Assembly (NCBI GenBank): GCA_015039365.1 | Contig: WION01000247.1 | Location: forward strand, 1-64,000 | DNA: 64,000 bases | Direction: 5' to 3' | Source of the DNA: Amanita rubescens | Lineage: Eukaryota > Basidiomycota > Agaricomycetes > Agaricales > Amanitaceae | Part shown: positions 34,557 to 45,600 of the stretch, one piece after another | How the letters are laid out: each line of letters begins with the position of its first letter | How positions within the stretch are numbered: the first letter of the stretch is position 1 | Position numbers and translations under genes: made by a program | The notes under the pieces: generated by a model | What the model saw: only the letters and a program-made list of their open reading frames with translations | Told to the model about the DNA's origin: nothing | Database searches by the model: none

Positions 34557-34972
34557 CTGATTCCCGCTACGTAACACAGGTTCGGTTCGGAGTAGTGAAC
34601 GCGGCTATCCCTACTATTCTACGCATCACGTGGTCCCAGGTTGCCTCTGTCCTCGCCGTCACACCTTATTATCCCTCTTCTCAGGCACTCGAACATTTTT
34701 TAATCATACACGGTTGTTTTCACTCCATTGAGTATTTTTTTTGCTCAGAATAGGTATTTATCTATAAGTGCATTGTACTGGTAAATGTATGCGCTCGTTT
34801 CAATGTACACTCGTTTGCCTTGCTGATGGGCTTCTTGATTCGAATCGACGTGTCACTTCAACGGGATATTAAAGATGGCCCACTCGTTTTCTTACTTATA
34901 CAGCCAGGAGATAGTCACGGTTACCGTGTTGGGGATAAACTTGAACTACAGTCATCAACGCGCTAAGTTCTA
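34557..34972. other. Intergenic, no gene recognised
   Basis: The stretch holds the promoter side of the HNH-like gene and the 3' side of the next gene. No coding exon is seen. Confidence 0.4.
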
Positions 34973-35747
34973 CTAGAGTATTATACAGCATCTCTTATGT
35001 TCTTCTGCCGAAACGTCAACATTGACAATGCATGCTAAAAGCTGGGTGGCGAAATCTTGGCAGTTGTTGTCGCGAAGATTATAACCGCGTTGGGACATTG
35101 CCTCAATCACGGCTTCAGCTTTAAGGAAGGGATTACTACTAGAGCCAGTCATTATTACGAGTGCAAACACACACCTTTCTGATGAATCTCCTCGTCAGTG
35201 TAAGTCGTCCGACCTTTTGAACGGGGGACTCCCCAAGGATTCGGGGCCGTCGGGGGCGCGGTTCCAACATGCAACGTAATCTGCGCTCCGAGGAGACTAC
35301 TGCCATGGGCAGAATCGCGGTCTGTAACTAACTCATAATAACTATCCCCAACCATGACTGCCCAGTGTTGAAGGAATGTGGGGGCTGCAGGTCCAGTTTG
35401 TGTGCTCGAGTGAAGGTTACGAGTAATAATACTGACTACGCGGCCGGTCCCTGTATCGGAGGGCCCAGTACTTGGATTGCTACTAGTAGTAGGTTAACCG
35501 ATCGTCGATAAGCTGTGTAATACTGAGGAACCTACCCGTCATGGCTCCCTCCCTCATGGCTCCCCCCGTCATGGCTCCCAGCTGCAGGAGCGCTAGTACT
35601 GCCAGTGACATGGTGATGTGACTGTTGCGGCGATGAACTGCGCCGTTCAATATCAAGAAATGTTCGGGGGGTTCCATAAGGCGCGGCATAAGTTAATATG
35701 CTAGCAGCTAGGATGAGGATACCGGAGAAGAGGACTGAAAGGCGCAT
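34973..35747 (-). CDS. Secreted papain-fold (NlpC/P60- or LRAT-like) protein ending in a CaaX-type box
   Basis: Exon 1 encodes a signal peptide (MRLSVLFSGILILAASILTY, then AAP) and a spacer with three copies of a five-residue unit (GSHDG/GSHEG/GSHDG). An intron with a GTAGGT donor joins in frame to NPSTGPSDTGTGRVVSI and FLQHWAVMVGDSYYELV, where the His of QHWAVMVGD is the expected catalytic histidine of a circularly permuted papain fold. After a second intron come AEAVIEAMSQRGYNLRDNNC and QDFATQLL, where the Cys of NNCQDF is the expected nucleophile. The protein ends HKRCCIIL, whose last four residues fit a geranylgeranylation box. That signal conflicts with the signal peptide. The family assignment rests on the H...NC pattern only. 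Confidence 0.65.
35530..35580 (-). repeat. Three tandem 15-bp coding repeats
   Basis: GGGAGCCATGACGGG-type units occur three times in the spacer after the signal peptide of the papain-fold protein, encoding GSHDG/GSHEG/GSHDG. Copies differ by one or two bases. Confidence 0.85.
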
Positions 35748-36500
35748 TGCGTTGAAGTTAGTTTATGTGTGGATACGGGACCAGCCCTGTCTATTGTGGC
35801 CACAATGTCAGAGCGGGGGACGCATGAAGGTAGACGGGGCTTCTTACATGAAGATAGATGTTAGGATGCACAGCACTGCAGGATGGTGAGGAACCATGCC
35901 CACTTTTATAGCTCGGGTTGTTGGTAAGTAGGAGTGTCAGACTGTGTCACGAACGTCTTTCCAGCGCGGTATTGATATGCCACACAGCGCTCATGCCTAT
36001 ACTAGGCTTAATGAATCAGACAATTTCTTATCGTCTTTGGTAAGTAGGATCACGAACCTGTCTGTCCAACGCGGTGAGATATTGATATGGACGCCGCAGA
36101 GCGCTCATACCTATACTAGAGCTTAATGTTTGAACTTGAATCAGACCTTTTCTTATTGTCTTACCTGCGGGGCATTCGTTCCTACTGAAATAGCATCGCA
36201 AATTCGATGTCCAGCGATCCTAGCAAGATATATTCCGTGTGGGATGTTCTGGACTCTGATAAACATTTGTCCAAATAAAGACTAGTAGGATCAGTAATAA
36301 GTTTTCATGACATGGAGGCGTCAAAGGGTGCCATACTAGTATCGAAGGCGAAGTTTTGCCTTTTCGGATATGAATCGTGATGGCAATATGTGGCACAGCC
36401 ACTTATTGTATTGAATCGTGAGCATCACAGCCGAGCCTATTCAAGGAAGCGAGCCCGGGGAGCTTGAGCGGCCTCAAACCATCTTCCCACCTCTGGGCGC
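35748..36500. other. Intergenic holding a diverged tandem duplication
   Basis: Apart from the duplication at 35925-36165, no coding or RNA feature is recognised. Confidence 0.45.
35925..36165. repeat. Diverged tandem duplication, unit about 115-125 bp
   Basis: Both halves share GGTAAGTAGGA, then TCACGAAC, GTCCAACGCGG or TTCCAGCGCGG, ATTGATATG, CAGCGCTCAT or AGAGCGCTCAT, CCTATACTAG and AATCAGAC before TTCTTAT. Copy 1 runs about 35928-36039 and copy 2 about 36040-36165. The second has small insertions. Confidence 0.75.
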
Positions 36501-36559
36501 AAGTTGATTGACATCTGATTTTCGGGAAGCTATCTCCACCCTAGACGCCCGCAGGGAAT

Positions 36560-36960
36560 CTCAGACTACGTCAAATTACATTTTTGTATCAAGTCAGCAC
36601 AGCACGCGCAAAAACACCACCAATAATTGGGGACTTTGGGGTAGCTTCGCATCAGTTCGGCGTGTATGTCATCCGCTTCGACGTGGGTCTGCTTGGGGTT
36701 GTTGAGCAGCATCCAGCAGTGGTAGAGGTATGGATGATCACGCAACTGGATAGACAAATGTGACGGGGTAGATTATGGTGTAGGTTGCGGGGAGGAAGAG
36801 CGAATAGGTTTTGGGGTGCCAGTGAGAACGCGGGTGGTGTTGTAGACATGGCAAGTTGGTCGTAGGGGTATAGAGAAGTAGGCAAGGTTCCAGCTCTGGT
36901 GCGGATGTTAGATGGGTGAGTGAAAATGAGGGGAAAGATGGACTCACGTTCGTAGTACAA
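36560..36960 (-). pseudogene. Fragment of an oligopeptide (OPT-family) transporter
   Basis: Read on the minus strand, three frames in succession match one stretch of an OPT transporter: SLYPYDQL, CHVYNTTRVLTG, KTYSLFLPATYTIIYPVTF, then DDIHAELMRSYPKVPNYWW. The last is the typical D-I-H-x-x-L-M-x-x-Y-x-x-V-P-x-W-W motif. The match spans only about 130 residues of a protein usually over 700 long, with at least two frameshifts. It is a relic. Confidence 0.65.
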
Positions 36961-37953
36961 CACCCCCTTGAAATCGCATGAACTAGCCAATAGTGAGTGG
37001 AGGTGAGCGAAATCGTTGCGCGCGTATCGCCAACTTAGACTTGAAGCGGATGTCTGTTGGTTCGCCTTGTCGAATCTCCCGGTAATCTGAGCTCGTCGAC
37101 GTCCATGATATAATCGCACATTGAATCCCTCATCAACTCTGCGAGTAGCACTTGTGACGACTGGAGGGGGTCGATACATACGACTTTGCGTGTCTTGTTA
37201 GAATACCGTCTCCAATATTTTGTCACCTAAGCCAGACCTACCTACCCAGTTTAAATCCTGACAGATCGTCCATGGGAAAGGATCATACCGATGTCTCGCC
37301 AAAGCAGTACGTCCATTGCTTGCACCGCAAAGAATAAGGCGCCGCCGGGCTGGCACTGGCTGGTTGTGGAACATAAAGTTTGATTTGTTGAGTTCTGCGA
37401 GAAGATGGGGGAAGGGGTAAAAAATAGAAGCCAGACGCGTCGCTGTCTGCTCTGAGACATGATATGCGAGGTCAGGTGGCGTTATCGAAGCCGGATCCTA
37501 GACCGTTCAGGGTTATGAGCGACAATTGAGAGGCACTCAGAGTGAGTGCTCGGTGGTGACGTGGCGATTATGTGGCCTAGGAAAGCCGGACATGATCCAA
37601 CGAGAGCTATTCCGGCCTGGGGCTATGCCTTGACCGCCTTCCTTACAGGAGCTGTGAAGCAAGCATGACGTTCTCTTCTCGGAAGAGCAAAAGAAGCTAC
37701 GCACAGACAAGCGGGTGCAACTGGGCAAGATATATGACCATCCACATCAAATAGCAGCACGCCAGAGTCAGCATCAGGAATGTCCGAACCACACTACGCT
37801 CTGGTAAGCACATTTCGCGGGTTTGTGAGTGACGGCAGAACGTACACCTGGTTTGGACCTTTAGGCGTGAACTGTTACGACGATAACACCGAGACGGTAT
37901 CAGGCCAAGAGCGTGCGAAACACAGAAAGACAGTGCAACACTACACGAACGAA
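36961..37953. other. Unassigned region
   Basis: Open frames of 60-70 codons occur on the minus strand (for example 37226-37035) but show no recognisable motif or exon chain. It may hold further remnants of the OPT copy or of another lost gene. Confidence 0.3.
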
Positions 37954-39532
37954 TTAATTGAATAAGTAACTAGTGGCGCAGTACAGTGCATATATACTCG
38001 AACGAAAGCCACGACGGACATGTCCATAATAAATGTCCAAGTGGCCAAAAAGCCTCTTCATCGGAGCTGATGATAGCTGTCGTAGGCAGCCACACATTGA
38101 CTCATCCTTCTTCTGGAATTCATCACCGAGTAAATCTTCCTCAATCTCCAGAACATCATTGGCCATCACGTCCCAACTATCCGCATACACGCGAACGACT
38201 TCTTTTTCTACCCACTTCTCAACACCACCCCTTGACACAGGTACCAGGCTGTATTCGATAGACAGAGCAGATAATGCTCCGCCATATGCGTGCGATATGC
38301 CTTCACAAGTCATTATCGAGCGTGGCAGGAAGCGTGAAGAAGACCCACCAGTATCTATAATGATAATCTTCCCATTACATCTTGATACGATATTCTACGC
38401 CACGTCAATGCAGGAAACATGATTTGATTCGGTAACATACCTGGAAATGTGGTGTATGCCCCATGATCATCCTTCTCGTCCCAGTCTTTCTCAGTACCTT
38501 GTCAACTTCATCGCAAAGTTGTTCTTCCGAATGTACAGCCCATCCCCGATACCAAAGAGGGCCGTTGGCATCATACAGCTCTTCTTCTTCATCAGTGGTA
38601 CCTGATAATCGGTCAGTCAGCAGATGTCGAGGTAAGAAGGCATAGGAGGTCATACTTGGTGGGAGACCCGGGTATGGATGAGGGGGATGAGGAGGCAGTT
38701 GTTTTCTATGCTGCACTTTTCAAGGGAATGGGGCTAGGTTGCTGTACGTTGGGGACAGTCCACCGTGCACGAAGGATAACGCCGCGCGGGATATCGCCGC
38801 TATTTCCCCGCTTTGATCGTCAAAAGTAGACGCCGGGTACGGGGTATTCAGAGGGCCCATGGAAGGATGCAAAGGTGCAACGGTGTAGTTTGCGGCCCAG
38901 GTATGGCCAATCCATCCAGTTGAAAGTATTATCTTCTATACTGCCGAAAGCCTCTATTTAGGTGGGGTATACATATCTTCCATGGCGGGTTGAGATGACA
39001 CGTCAGACGCGACCGCAGCGAGTCTTACATCCAGTCACCTAAACATCAACTTAGAGCGGAACAACATATGAGAATAAAACGTACCTATAGACTCGTGATT
39101 GCCCAGCAGCGTTAGTACTTGCGCTCCATTATCTTAAATAACGGTATCGTGTCATCACCTTTGATGAGAATGAATGTATTCAATACGAGCGAGACGCACT
39201 GCGGAGGGTCGCGCTCACCGGTCTATGATATCGCCCGTCTGAACGAGTATGTCAACTTTTCCAGACCAATCCAAGTTCTCGTCCACCAAACCAGAAAACT
39301 CCAACACACGTCTTGCATTCTGCATATCGCCATGCAAGACTCCTATTGCAACTATATGGCGGCGGAACGACTTTTTTGAGCCTACGTATTGGGGATCCGA
39401 GAACATGAACTGCTGCTGAGGGGAGAGAGTTTCGTATCTGACTTGTTGCTGAGTTATCATCTACATAGTGCTCCGTGTGCCAGCGAGAACAAGCGAAAGG
39501 AAGAGGATGGCGCGTCGACGAGCAAATACCAT
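37954..39532 (-). pseudogene. Decaying calcineurin-like (Shewanella-like) metallophosphatase gene
   Basis: The family hallmarks are present: GVLHGDMQNARRVLEFSGLV, then VDILVQTGDIIDR, LTLLGNHES, LYDANGPLWYRGWA, TGTRRMIMGHTPHFQ and, after an intron, IDTGISHAYGGALSALSI. Several lesions are visible. (1) A signal-peptide-like start (MVFARRRAILFLSLVLAGT, ATG at 39532) is followed after 23 codons by an in-frame TAG, and the next codon is an ATG that opens the domain. (2) Near 39125 the frame between FKIME and AQVLTLLGNHE shifts, with about ten codons missing. (3) After GDWM a stop follows where the family continues. (4) The DLHGD motif reads VLHGD, so a metal-binding Asp is lost. No alternative splice restores the frame. 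Expression would give only fragments. Confidence 0.75.
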
Positions 39533-39645
39533 GATGGTGGCTGTGCGAGTCAAGCACAGTCAATTATGTTGGTCATGATGATAGCCGCATGATACATTGA
39601 TCATAAACCACATCACTACCGTTATACCCTATCGCGCCGTAACGC

Positions 39646-41235
39646 ATGGATAGAACGAGAGACTTAGAATGGTCTCTGCAAACGCCGCCTACTATACTCG
39701 GTGACGGAGACGGACAACTCGACGTCTCATCGATAGGACGGACGAACAGACACCACTCTGAAGCAGAGCAGCTATATATTCGGAACATTCTGCTGGCAGC
39801 AGAATCCCTGTTACAGTCAGGGTCCGCAGATCGTGATCTGGGGCGAAGGGAGGAGACCGTGGACCTTATCGGCCGGTGCAAGATCGCTTTAGCACCTCAC
39901 AAAAGACTGCCATCCGACATCTTGCGGTCCATAGTCCATTTTTGCGGCGAGGCACGCGTGAAATTCCCCCTAGGATCAAAGCCCGTCGGCATTGATCAGG
40001 ATCTACGTCTCCTCCACATCACCCATGTCTGCTCTGCATGGCGGCAGCTTGCATTGGAAATGCCAGCATTGTGGAGCGACGTTTCTATATATCTAACATG
40101 GAGGGGGCATAACAAGACGCTGTCCGCCGCCAAACAATGGTTCGACCGTGCACAAGATACGCGCAGGGCATTATTCGTTGATTTCGATGAGGGAGAGAGA
40201 AGCCCGCATTTGAATGACTTGTGGGAGCAGCTACTCGAATTTATGGCTCAGTATCGGCTAGAAGAATTGGAGTTGGTGTATCCTATCAACCATGTAGCGT
40301 TGAAGCTCCCAGACCACGTCTGGCCGTCGATCGAACGCTTATTTCTGAGGCACGAGGGGGATGGGTCTTCCCATGGGTGGCAACAGCTTTTTTCTAACTT
40401 CGGGAAACTTTCCAATCTCAGACATTTAAATATATTCGGCTCTTACCATCTCCATGGTATGGATCAAATCGTACCATGGCATCAGCTACGGGCGTTCCAG
40501 TTAGGGGCGCTTTGGGAGGGTCCAATAACACCCTCATCATGTCTCAATGTGCTCCGTCAGTGCCGATTACTTGAATATTGCCTCATAACGTTATCGGAAG
40601 AATCATCGTTCACATCTACTGTCATTTCCGCGAAGGAAAAAATTGTTCTCGCCGACATGGATCATTTCGAAGTGCGATTTCGGGATGGTTTAGCGGTATC
40701 ATCGTTCCTCAAGCCACTTGTCATGTCTAATATCACCACATTCATCCTCAGGCGAGCGGTTACTATGGGAGTCTCCCCTGAATTGAACTGTGATATGTCT
40801 GTGCTGTTTGACATTATCCAGCGCTCAGGAGGAATGCGTCGCATTCGCCGCCTAGGGATTGACACTTCTGCTATGCTCGATATCGGCGTTTTACTGGAAC
40901 TTCTACCCTCATTGGACACGATTTCTATCCAATCCGGACATCTCAGTGACAATACTATAAAACAATTGTCAAGCGGCAAGCTTGGGCCTCGGTTATGCAA
41001 CATTTCTTTGGATGTCCTGCATGATGCAGATCAGATACTGTCATTGGTGGAATCACGCTACCACCACGCAACCCAGTCTCCTGATAGTGAGCAGATCGAG
41101 GATACACCTTGTCCATTCAAGTACATATCAATTGCCTGCACGGCTACAGCCAAAAAATGGTTGTATCGCAACAGGATTGAATTATTATCTGAGAAATGTG
41201 ATGCTAGCATCCGTTTGGGTATTTACTATGACTAG
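39646..41235 (+). CDS. F-box protein with C-terminal leucine-rich repeat-like region
   Basis: A single exon of 529 residues. Residues about 85-130 are the F-box: APHKRLPSDILRSIVHFCGE, then HITHVCSAWRQLALEMPALW and SDVSIYL, the form common in Agaricomycetes. The remainder has irregular leucine-rich segments (LEELELVYPI, WPSIERLFLR, LSNLRHLNIFGSYHL, LLPSLDTISIQSGHL). F-box proteins serve as substrate receptors of SCF ubiquitin ligases. The target is unknown. The frame is intact, and the CpG-poor island begins directly after its stop. Confidence 0.88.
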   Translation: MDRTRDLEWSLQTPPTILGDGDGQLDVSSIGRTNRHHSEAEQLYIRNILLAAESLLQSGSADRDLGRREETVDLIGRCKIALAPHKRLPSDILRSIVHFCGEARVKFPLGSKPVGIDQDLRLLHITHVCSAWRQLALEMPALWSDVSIYLTWRGHNKTLSAAKQWFDRAQDTRRALFVDFDEGERSPHLNDLWEQLLEFMAQYRLEELELVYPINHVALKLPDHVWPSIERLFLRHEGDGSSHGWQQLFSNFGKLSNLRHLNIFGSYHLHGMDQIVPWHQLRAFQLGALWEGPITPSSCLNVLRQCRLLEYCLITLSEESSFTSTVISAKEKIVLADMDHFEVRFRDGLAVSSFLKPLVMSNITTFILRRAVTMGVSPELNCDMSVLFDIIQRSGGMRRIRRLGIDTSAMLDIGVLLELLPSLDTISIQSGHLSDNTIKQLSSGKLGPRLCNISLDVLHDADQILSLVESRYHHATQSPDSEQIEDTPCPFKYISIACTATAKKWLYRNRIELLSEKCDASIRLGIYYD

Positions 41236-41334
41236 ATGAATAGGGGATATGAAGAATAGGGGATTTCTAAGTGTACTTAAGATGTAGTAGTTGGTAACAT
41301 ATTATAAGAGAGTCTCAACAAATTTCATTGGATT

Positions 41335-41870
41335 AATAACAGGAAGTAACATTTCCTTTCTGTCTGCTTATAAACATTACATCATGTCCCAAAACAACAG
41401 ACAGTAAATATTTATCCTTTTCAAAGCCTCTTCACAAGCTATTGCAAAACAAACAGGATGTATGTATGTGATCCTTTTGTGACATGTGAATTCATCATGT
41501 GAAATACTATGGCAAAAGAGACTCAGTGGCATTGTTTTTTTTTTCCCCAACTCATGATACTAGTTCCATTCCAAAAGGAAGTGAGTGATACTGGCCACTC
41601 TGCTACAGGACAATTTGGACACATTATTTTGTTCTAAAGATTGTAAGTGATATTGTAAGTTTTGTGAAAAGCAGTGAAATCACATCTTTTCCTATAAACA
41701 TAGGAGGTTAGCAGCATGTCAAGTGCTGGTTTAGTGGTTCAAAAGATGTCCTTATCAAAATTTTGCCTATGTCCAACAGTATGTGAGTAACATTGCACAT
41801 TTTGTGAATGGCAGTCTCATCACATCTTTTCCTATGACCAACAGGGAGTGAGTGACATTGCACATTGTAA
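41335..41870 (+). repeat. Short inverted copy of the intron-unit array
   Basis: On the plus strand, AG-NNN-GT units occur with three-base centres at 41343, 41401, 41457, 41578, 41704, 41780 and 41845, plus one 34-nt centre at 41609-41642. The best two units have the full consensus: GTGAGT, ACATTGCACATTTTGTGAA, CATCTTTTCCTATGACCAAC, AG. This is the reverse complement of the family in the main array (43.3-45.9 kb). No coding exons are recognised after it on this strand. Confidence 0.8.
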
Positions 41871-42697
41871 TGATTGAGTCCAGGTTAGGGGCTTAGGTGG
41901 TGAGTGTAGCCAACAGGGATGAAGATCATCACTGAGAGTGAGGCTGAGCGAGAGGTGGTTGATGAGACAAGCTGGGTGTGGAGTTGGCAGACTTAGGCAC
42001 AGGGATTGACAATCAAGGGTGAGGCTCAGGGACACAGTGATAAGGTGATGATGGACATGTGAGATTGCAAAAGATGATCTATGTCACCATCAAGGGATGT
42101 GGTATTTATATGTACTATAGATGTAAACAAGTATACATAATGTGTTGAAATGAAAATTGAACAATTGAGTATCATACAGAAGGAACTTCGGTAGCCATTC
42201 ATTATGCATTACTTTTTATAACAGCTTTTTGCTCAGAGTCACTAAGTGCATTGGACAGGTTGCTCTATGGTGTGATTGCTACTCAGAGCATCTGGGAGCA
42301 GGCAAGGCCAGGGCAGTAGGGAAACCATTGATCAGATACCAGCATCACTGTAACTGGCATGTGTTGGTGGTAGCCTCACTTATTACTATAGGTGTTATCA
42401 AGCAACGCCAAGCATATTACCAGTCAACAGGGGCCCCCCAAATACTCTATGTCATATACATACATACTTTCTCCCTGCCACACTGAAGGGTCCTAGGTGG
42501 GGTTGGTATTTATTAGTTGGGACATTGGGTGAATTCCCCAATGATGTTCAAACATGTGAACCTGTCTTGTGTGTGTTGTGAAGAGTGGGATTTTGTTTAC
42601 ATATCTACCCATGTAACACTACAACAAATGGAAGGCATGTGGAAAGAAATATATTTGTGCAGATCAGAAGCACTGTCACAGTGACAAACAGGGTAAT
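41871..42697. other. Part of the CpG-poor island without recognised genes
   Basis: It lies between the inverted array and the 3' end of the GTPase gene. An 85-codon plus-strand frame (42229-42486) shows no motif. Confidence 0.35.
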
Positions 42698-45600
42698 TCA
42701 TGTGGTGGATGGTGTTACCCACCCTAAGCATGTGCTCAGGCACTGCGTGAATAAATAGGTGAAACTCATACCATCAACATGGAGAACCTGTTGGAAGAGG
42801 AATTCCTTCTTCTTATCCCACCGTAAATTTGCACTTTCAGCAGTAATCTCAGCCTTCAATTTCTGAAAAACCCCTTTTGTTTTGCTTTGATACAAAGCTT
42901 CCAGGACTGAAGAAACAAATGGCTTCTTAATCCAAAATGATAGCTTGGCAATAGTGACAAATGCTTGAAAGTGTTAGTATAGGTAGGGATTTGACCAACA
43001 TGGAATAATTTACAAATTAGGACTTGCAAGGCTGTATCCCTCTTCAAGTAGTAATGTCAGTTTGTCATCAAAAACGAAAGAGAAATCCATACAGATTCTG
43101 AGAATGTCTCTGATTGTTCTCCAAACAAGGATAACATCTCATGCTAACTAGTATTAGGGGGGAAAATCCCAATATAGCACTGAACCTACACACTGTCATA
43201 TAAATTAATATTTCCATTGATATTTCCTCCACTGACATCACTCACCTGCAATGCAGAAAAGGTAGAGAAATGAGCTCAAGGCATGAGATGGTTAGAGCTA
43301 AAATGATATCTTACAAGCTAAGGAAGATAGTAGATCAGAAAAACAGAAGGAATAAAGCTATGTCATATTCTTACTTTCTGGTAAACAAATGAAGGAAATT
43401 AATTACAATGAGACTGGGTTCCCAGAAAATGTGTGATGCCATGCTCACTTCCTATTGTGCATAGCCAAAGACATGATGTGATTTGATTGTCTTTCTAAAA
43501 TAAAAAAAGTCTGAACTCACTTGCTGTTTAGTAGGAAGAGATGTAATGAAACTGCCTTTCAGACATTGTGTAAATCTACTCACATACTGCCCATCAGAGG
43601 TAAAATGCAATGAGACTGCTTCCGGAAATTGTTGAGTATCACTCACTTCCTGTTGGTTCTGCAAGAGGATGCAGTGAGATTACCTTTCACAAAAATGTAG
43701 AATCTGATTCACTCTCTGTTGGTCACAGGATAACACACAATAAGCTTTTGCCAAAATCCAAAAATGCATATGGTCACTGACTGACTGTTGGTCATGGAAA
43801 TTTGTGACAAGACTGCCTTGTAAAAATGGTGGAATACAACTCACTGCCTGTGGGTAATTGAAAGAATGTGATAAGATTGCCTTTCAAACAATGCACAGTG
43901 GCATCCTCACTGACTGTTGGTTATAGAAAAGATGACATGAGATTGCCTTCTGAAAAGGAATGGCACTCTGATTCACTCACAAGCTTTTGGTCACAGATAA
44001 AGGTTCTTATTTTTTTTTAAAATATGTGCAATATCACTCACTGTCTGTTTGTGATAAGAAATAATGTGGTGAGACTTTTTAAGAAGGAACATGAGGATTG
44101 TCACTCACTCCCTGTTCATGTTGGATATAAGAAATGATGTGACTGCTTTCTGGAAATGTGCCATGCTAACTTACATACTGTTGGTCATAGGAAAATGTGT
44201 GGTTACACTGCCTCCATGAATATATGCAATCTGGCTCACATGCTATTGCCATAGGTGAAATTTCTTTTCAGTAAAATGTGTGATATGACTCACAGACTAC
44301 CATGACAAAATGTGATGAAAATGCCCTGCAGAACAATGTGCAATGTGACTTACTACCTGTTGGAAATGGGGGGGAAATGATAATAAGATTGATTTTCAAA
44401 CAAAATTGTCATCTCTCACATGCTGTTGGTCACAAGAAAAAAATGTGAGGAGTGTCTTTCAGAAATATGTGCAATCCCCCCACCTGCTGTTGGTCATAGG
44501 AAAAGATGTGTGAGACTCCCTTTCAAACATGTGTAATGTCACTCACATTCTGTTGTCATAAAAAAATGTGGCAAGAGTGCCTTTCAAAAATAGGCATTAT
44601 CACTCACAAACTGTTAGTTGTAGGGATGAGACCACTTTTCAGAAACATGTGAAATATCACTAACTGTCTGATGGTTGGGAGAATGTGACAATGTCTTTCA
44701 AAAATGTGTAATGTGACACTCACAGACTGTTGAACACAGGAACATGAGATTGCTTTCCAAAAAGTGTGCTTTCACTCACTCCCTTTAGCAATGAGAAAAA
44801 GAGTAATGAGACATTTGGAATGTCATGTACTACAATGGAGTCACTCACTCCCTGTTAGTAGTTGCAGGGTAAACACCTTTCAGAAAACTGTGCAATGCCA
44901 CTCACTGTCTATTGGTGATAAAATACAAGGCTGACATTCAAAAACCAACACAATGTGACTTACTCGCTGTTAGTCATAGGAAAATATGTCACTAATCTCA
45001 TTGATGAGACCTCAGATCCCACTTACTTTCTAGTATTTGCCATAAACAGCTATTCTCAAAGATGTGCAATTCAACAACCCACAATCTGTTGCACATAAGG
45101 TTGCAATGATTTTCCTAGCAGCTAAGTGATCAGAATTGCTTACTTCCTGTTGGTTATGCCATCAGGTGACCTGACATGGGAGAGTAGTGTTATGTACCTA
45201 CTTTCTGGTGGTTATAGGATGAGATATGTATGATGAGACCACAACTCAGCACAAATGACACCTACATCCTGTTGGTTGTGAGATAAAATTGGATCAGGGT
45301 TTGATGAACTAAACTTACTACCTGTTGTTCATGGGGTAGGATGGGATTGACATTGGCAAGGTATCAGTATATATGTAGTGTCACTTACATCCTGTTATTC
45401 ATCAGATGAGATCTGATGAGATCTTGAAAATAAATAAAGTATGTCACCAACTTTCTGTTATGCCATTGGATCAAGTCTAATCAAGGACAAAACATGGGTA
45501 CTGCTCACTTTCTTTATGTAGCAACAATGGTAAAGTGAGTGCTACATGGAAAGTGGTTTTGCTCACTCCCTGTCGATTATAGGTGACAATACTGAAAGAT

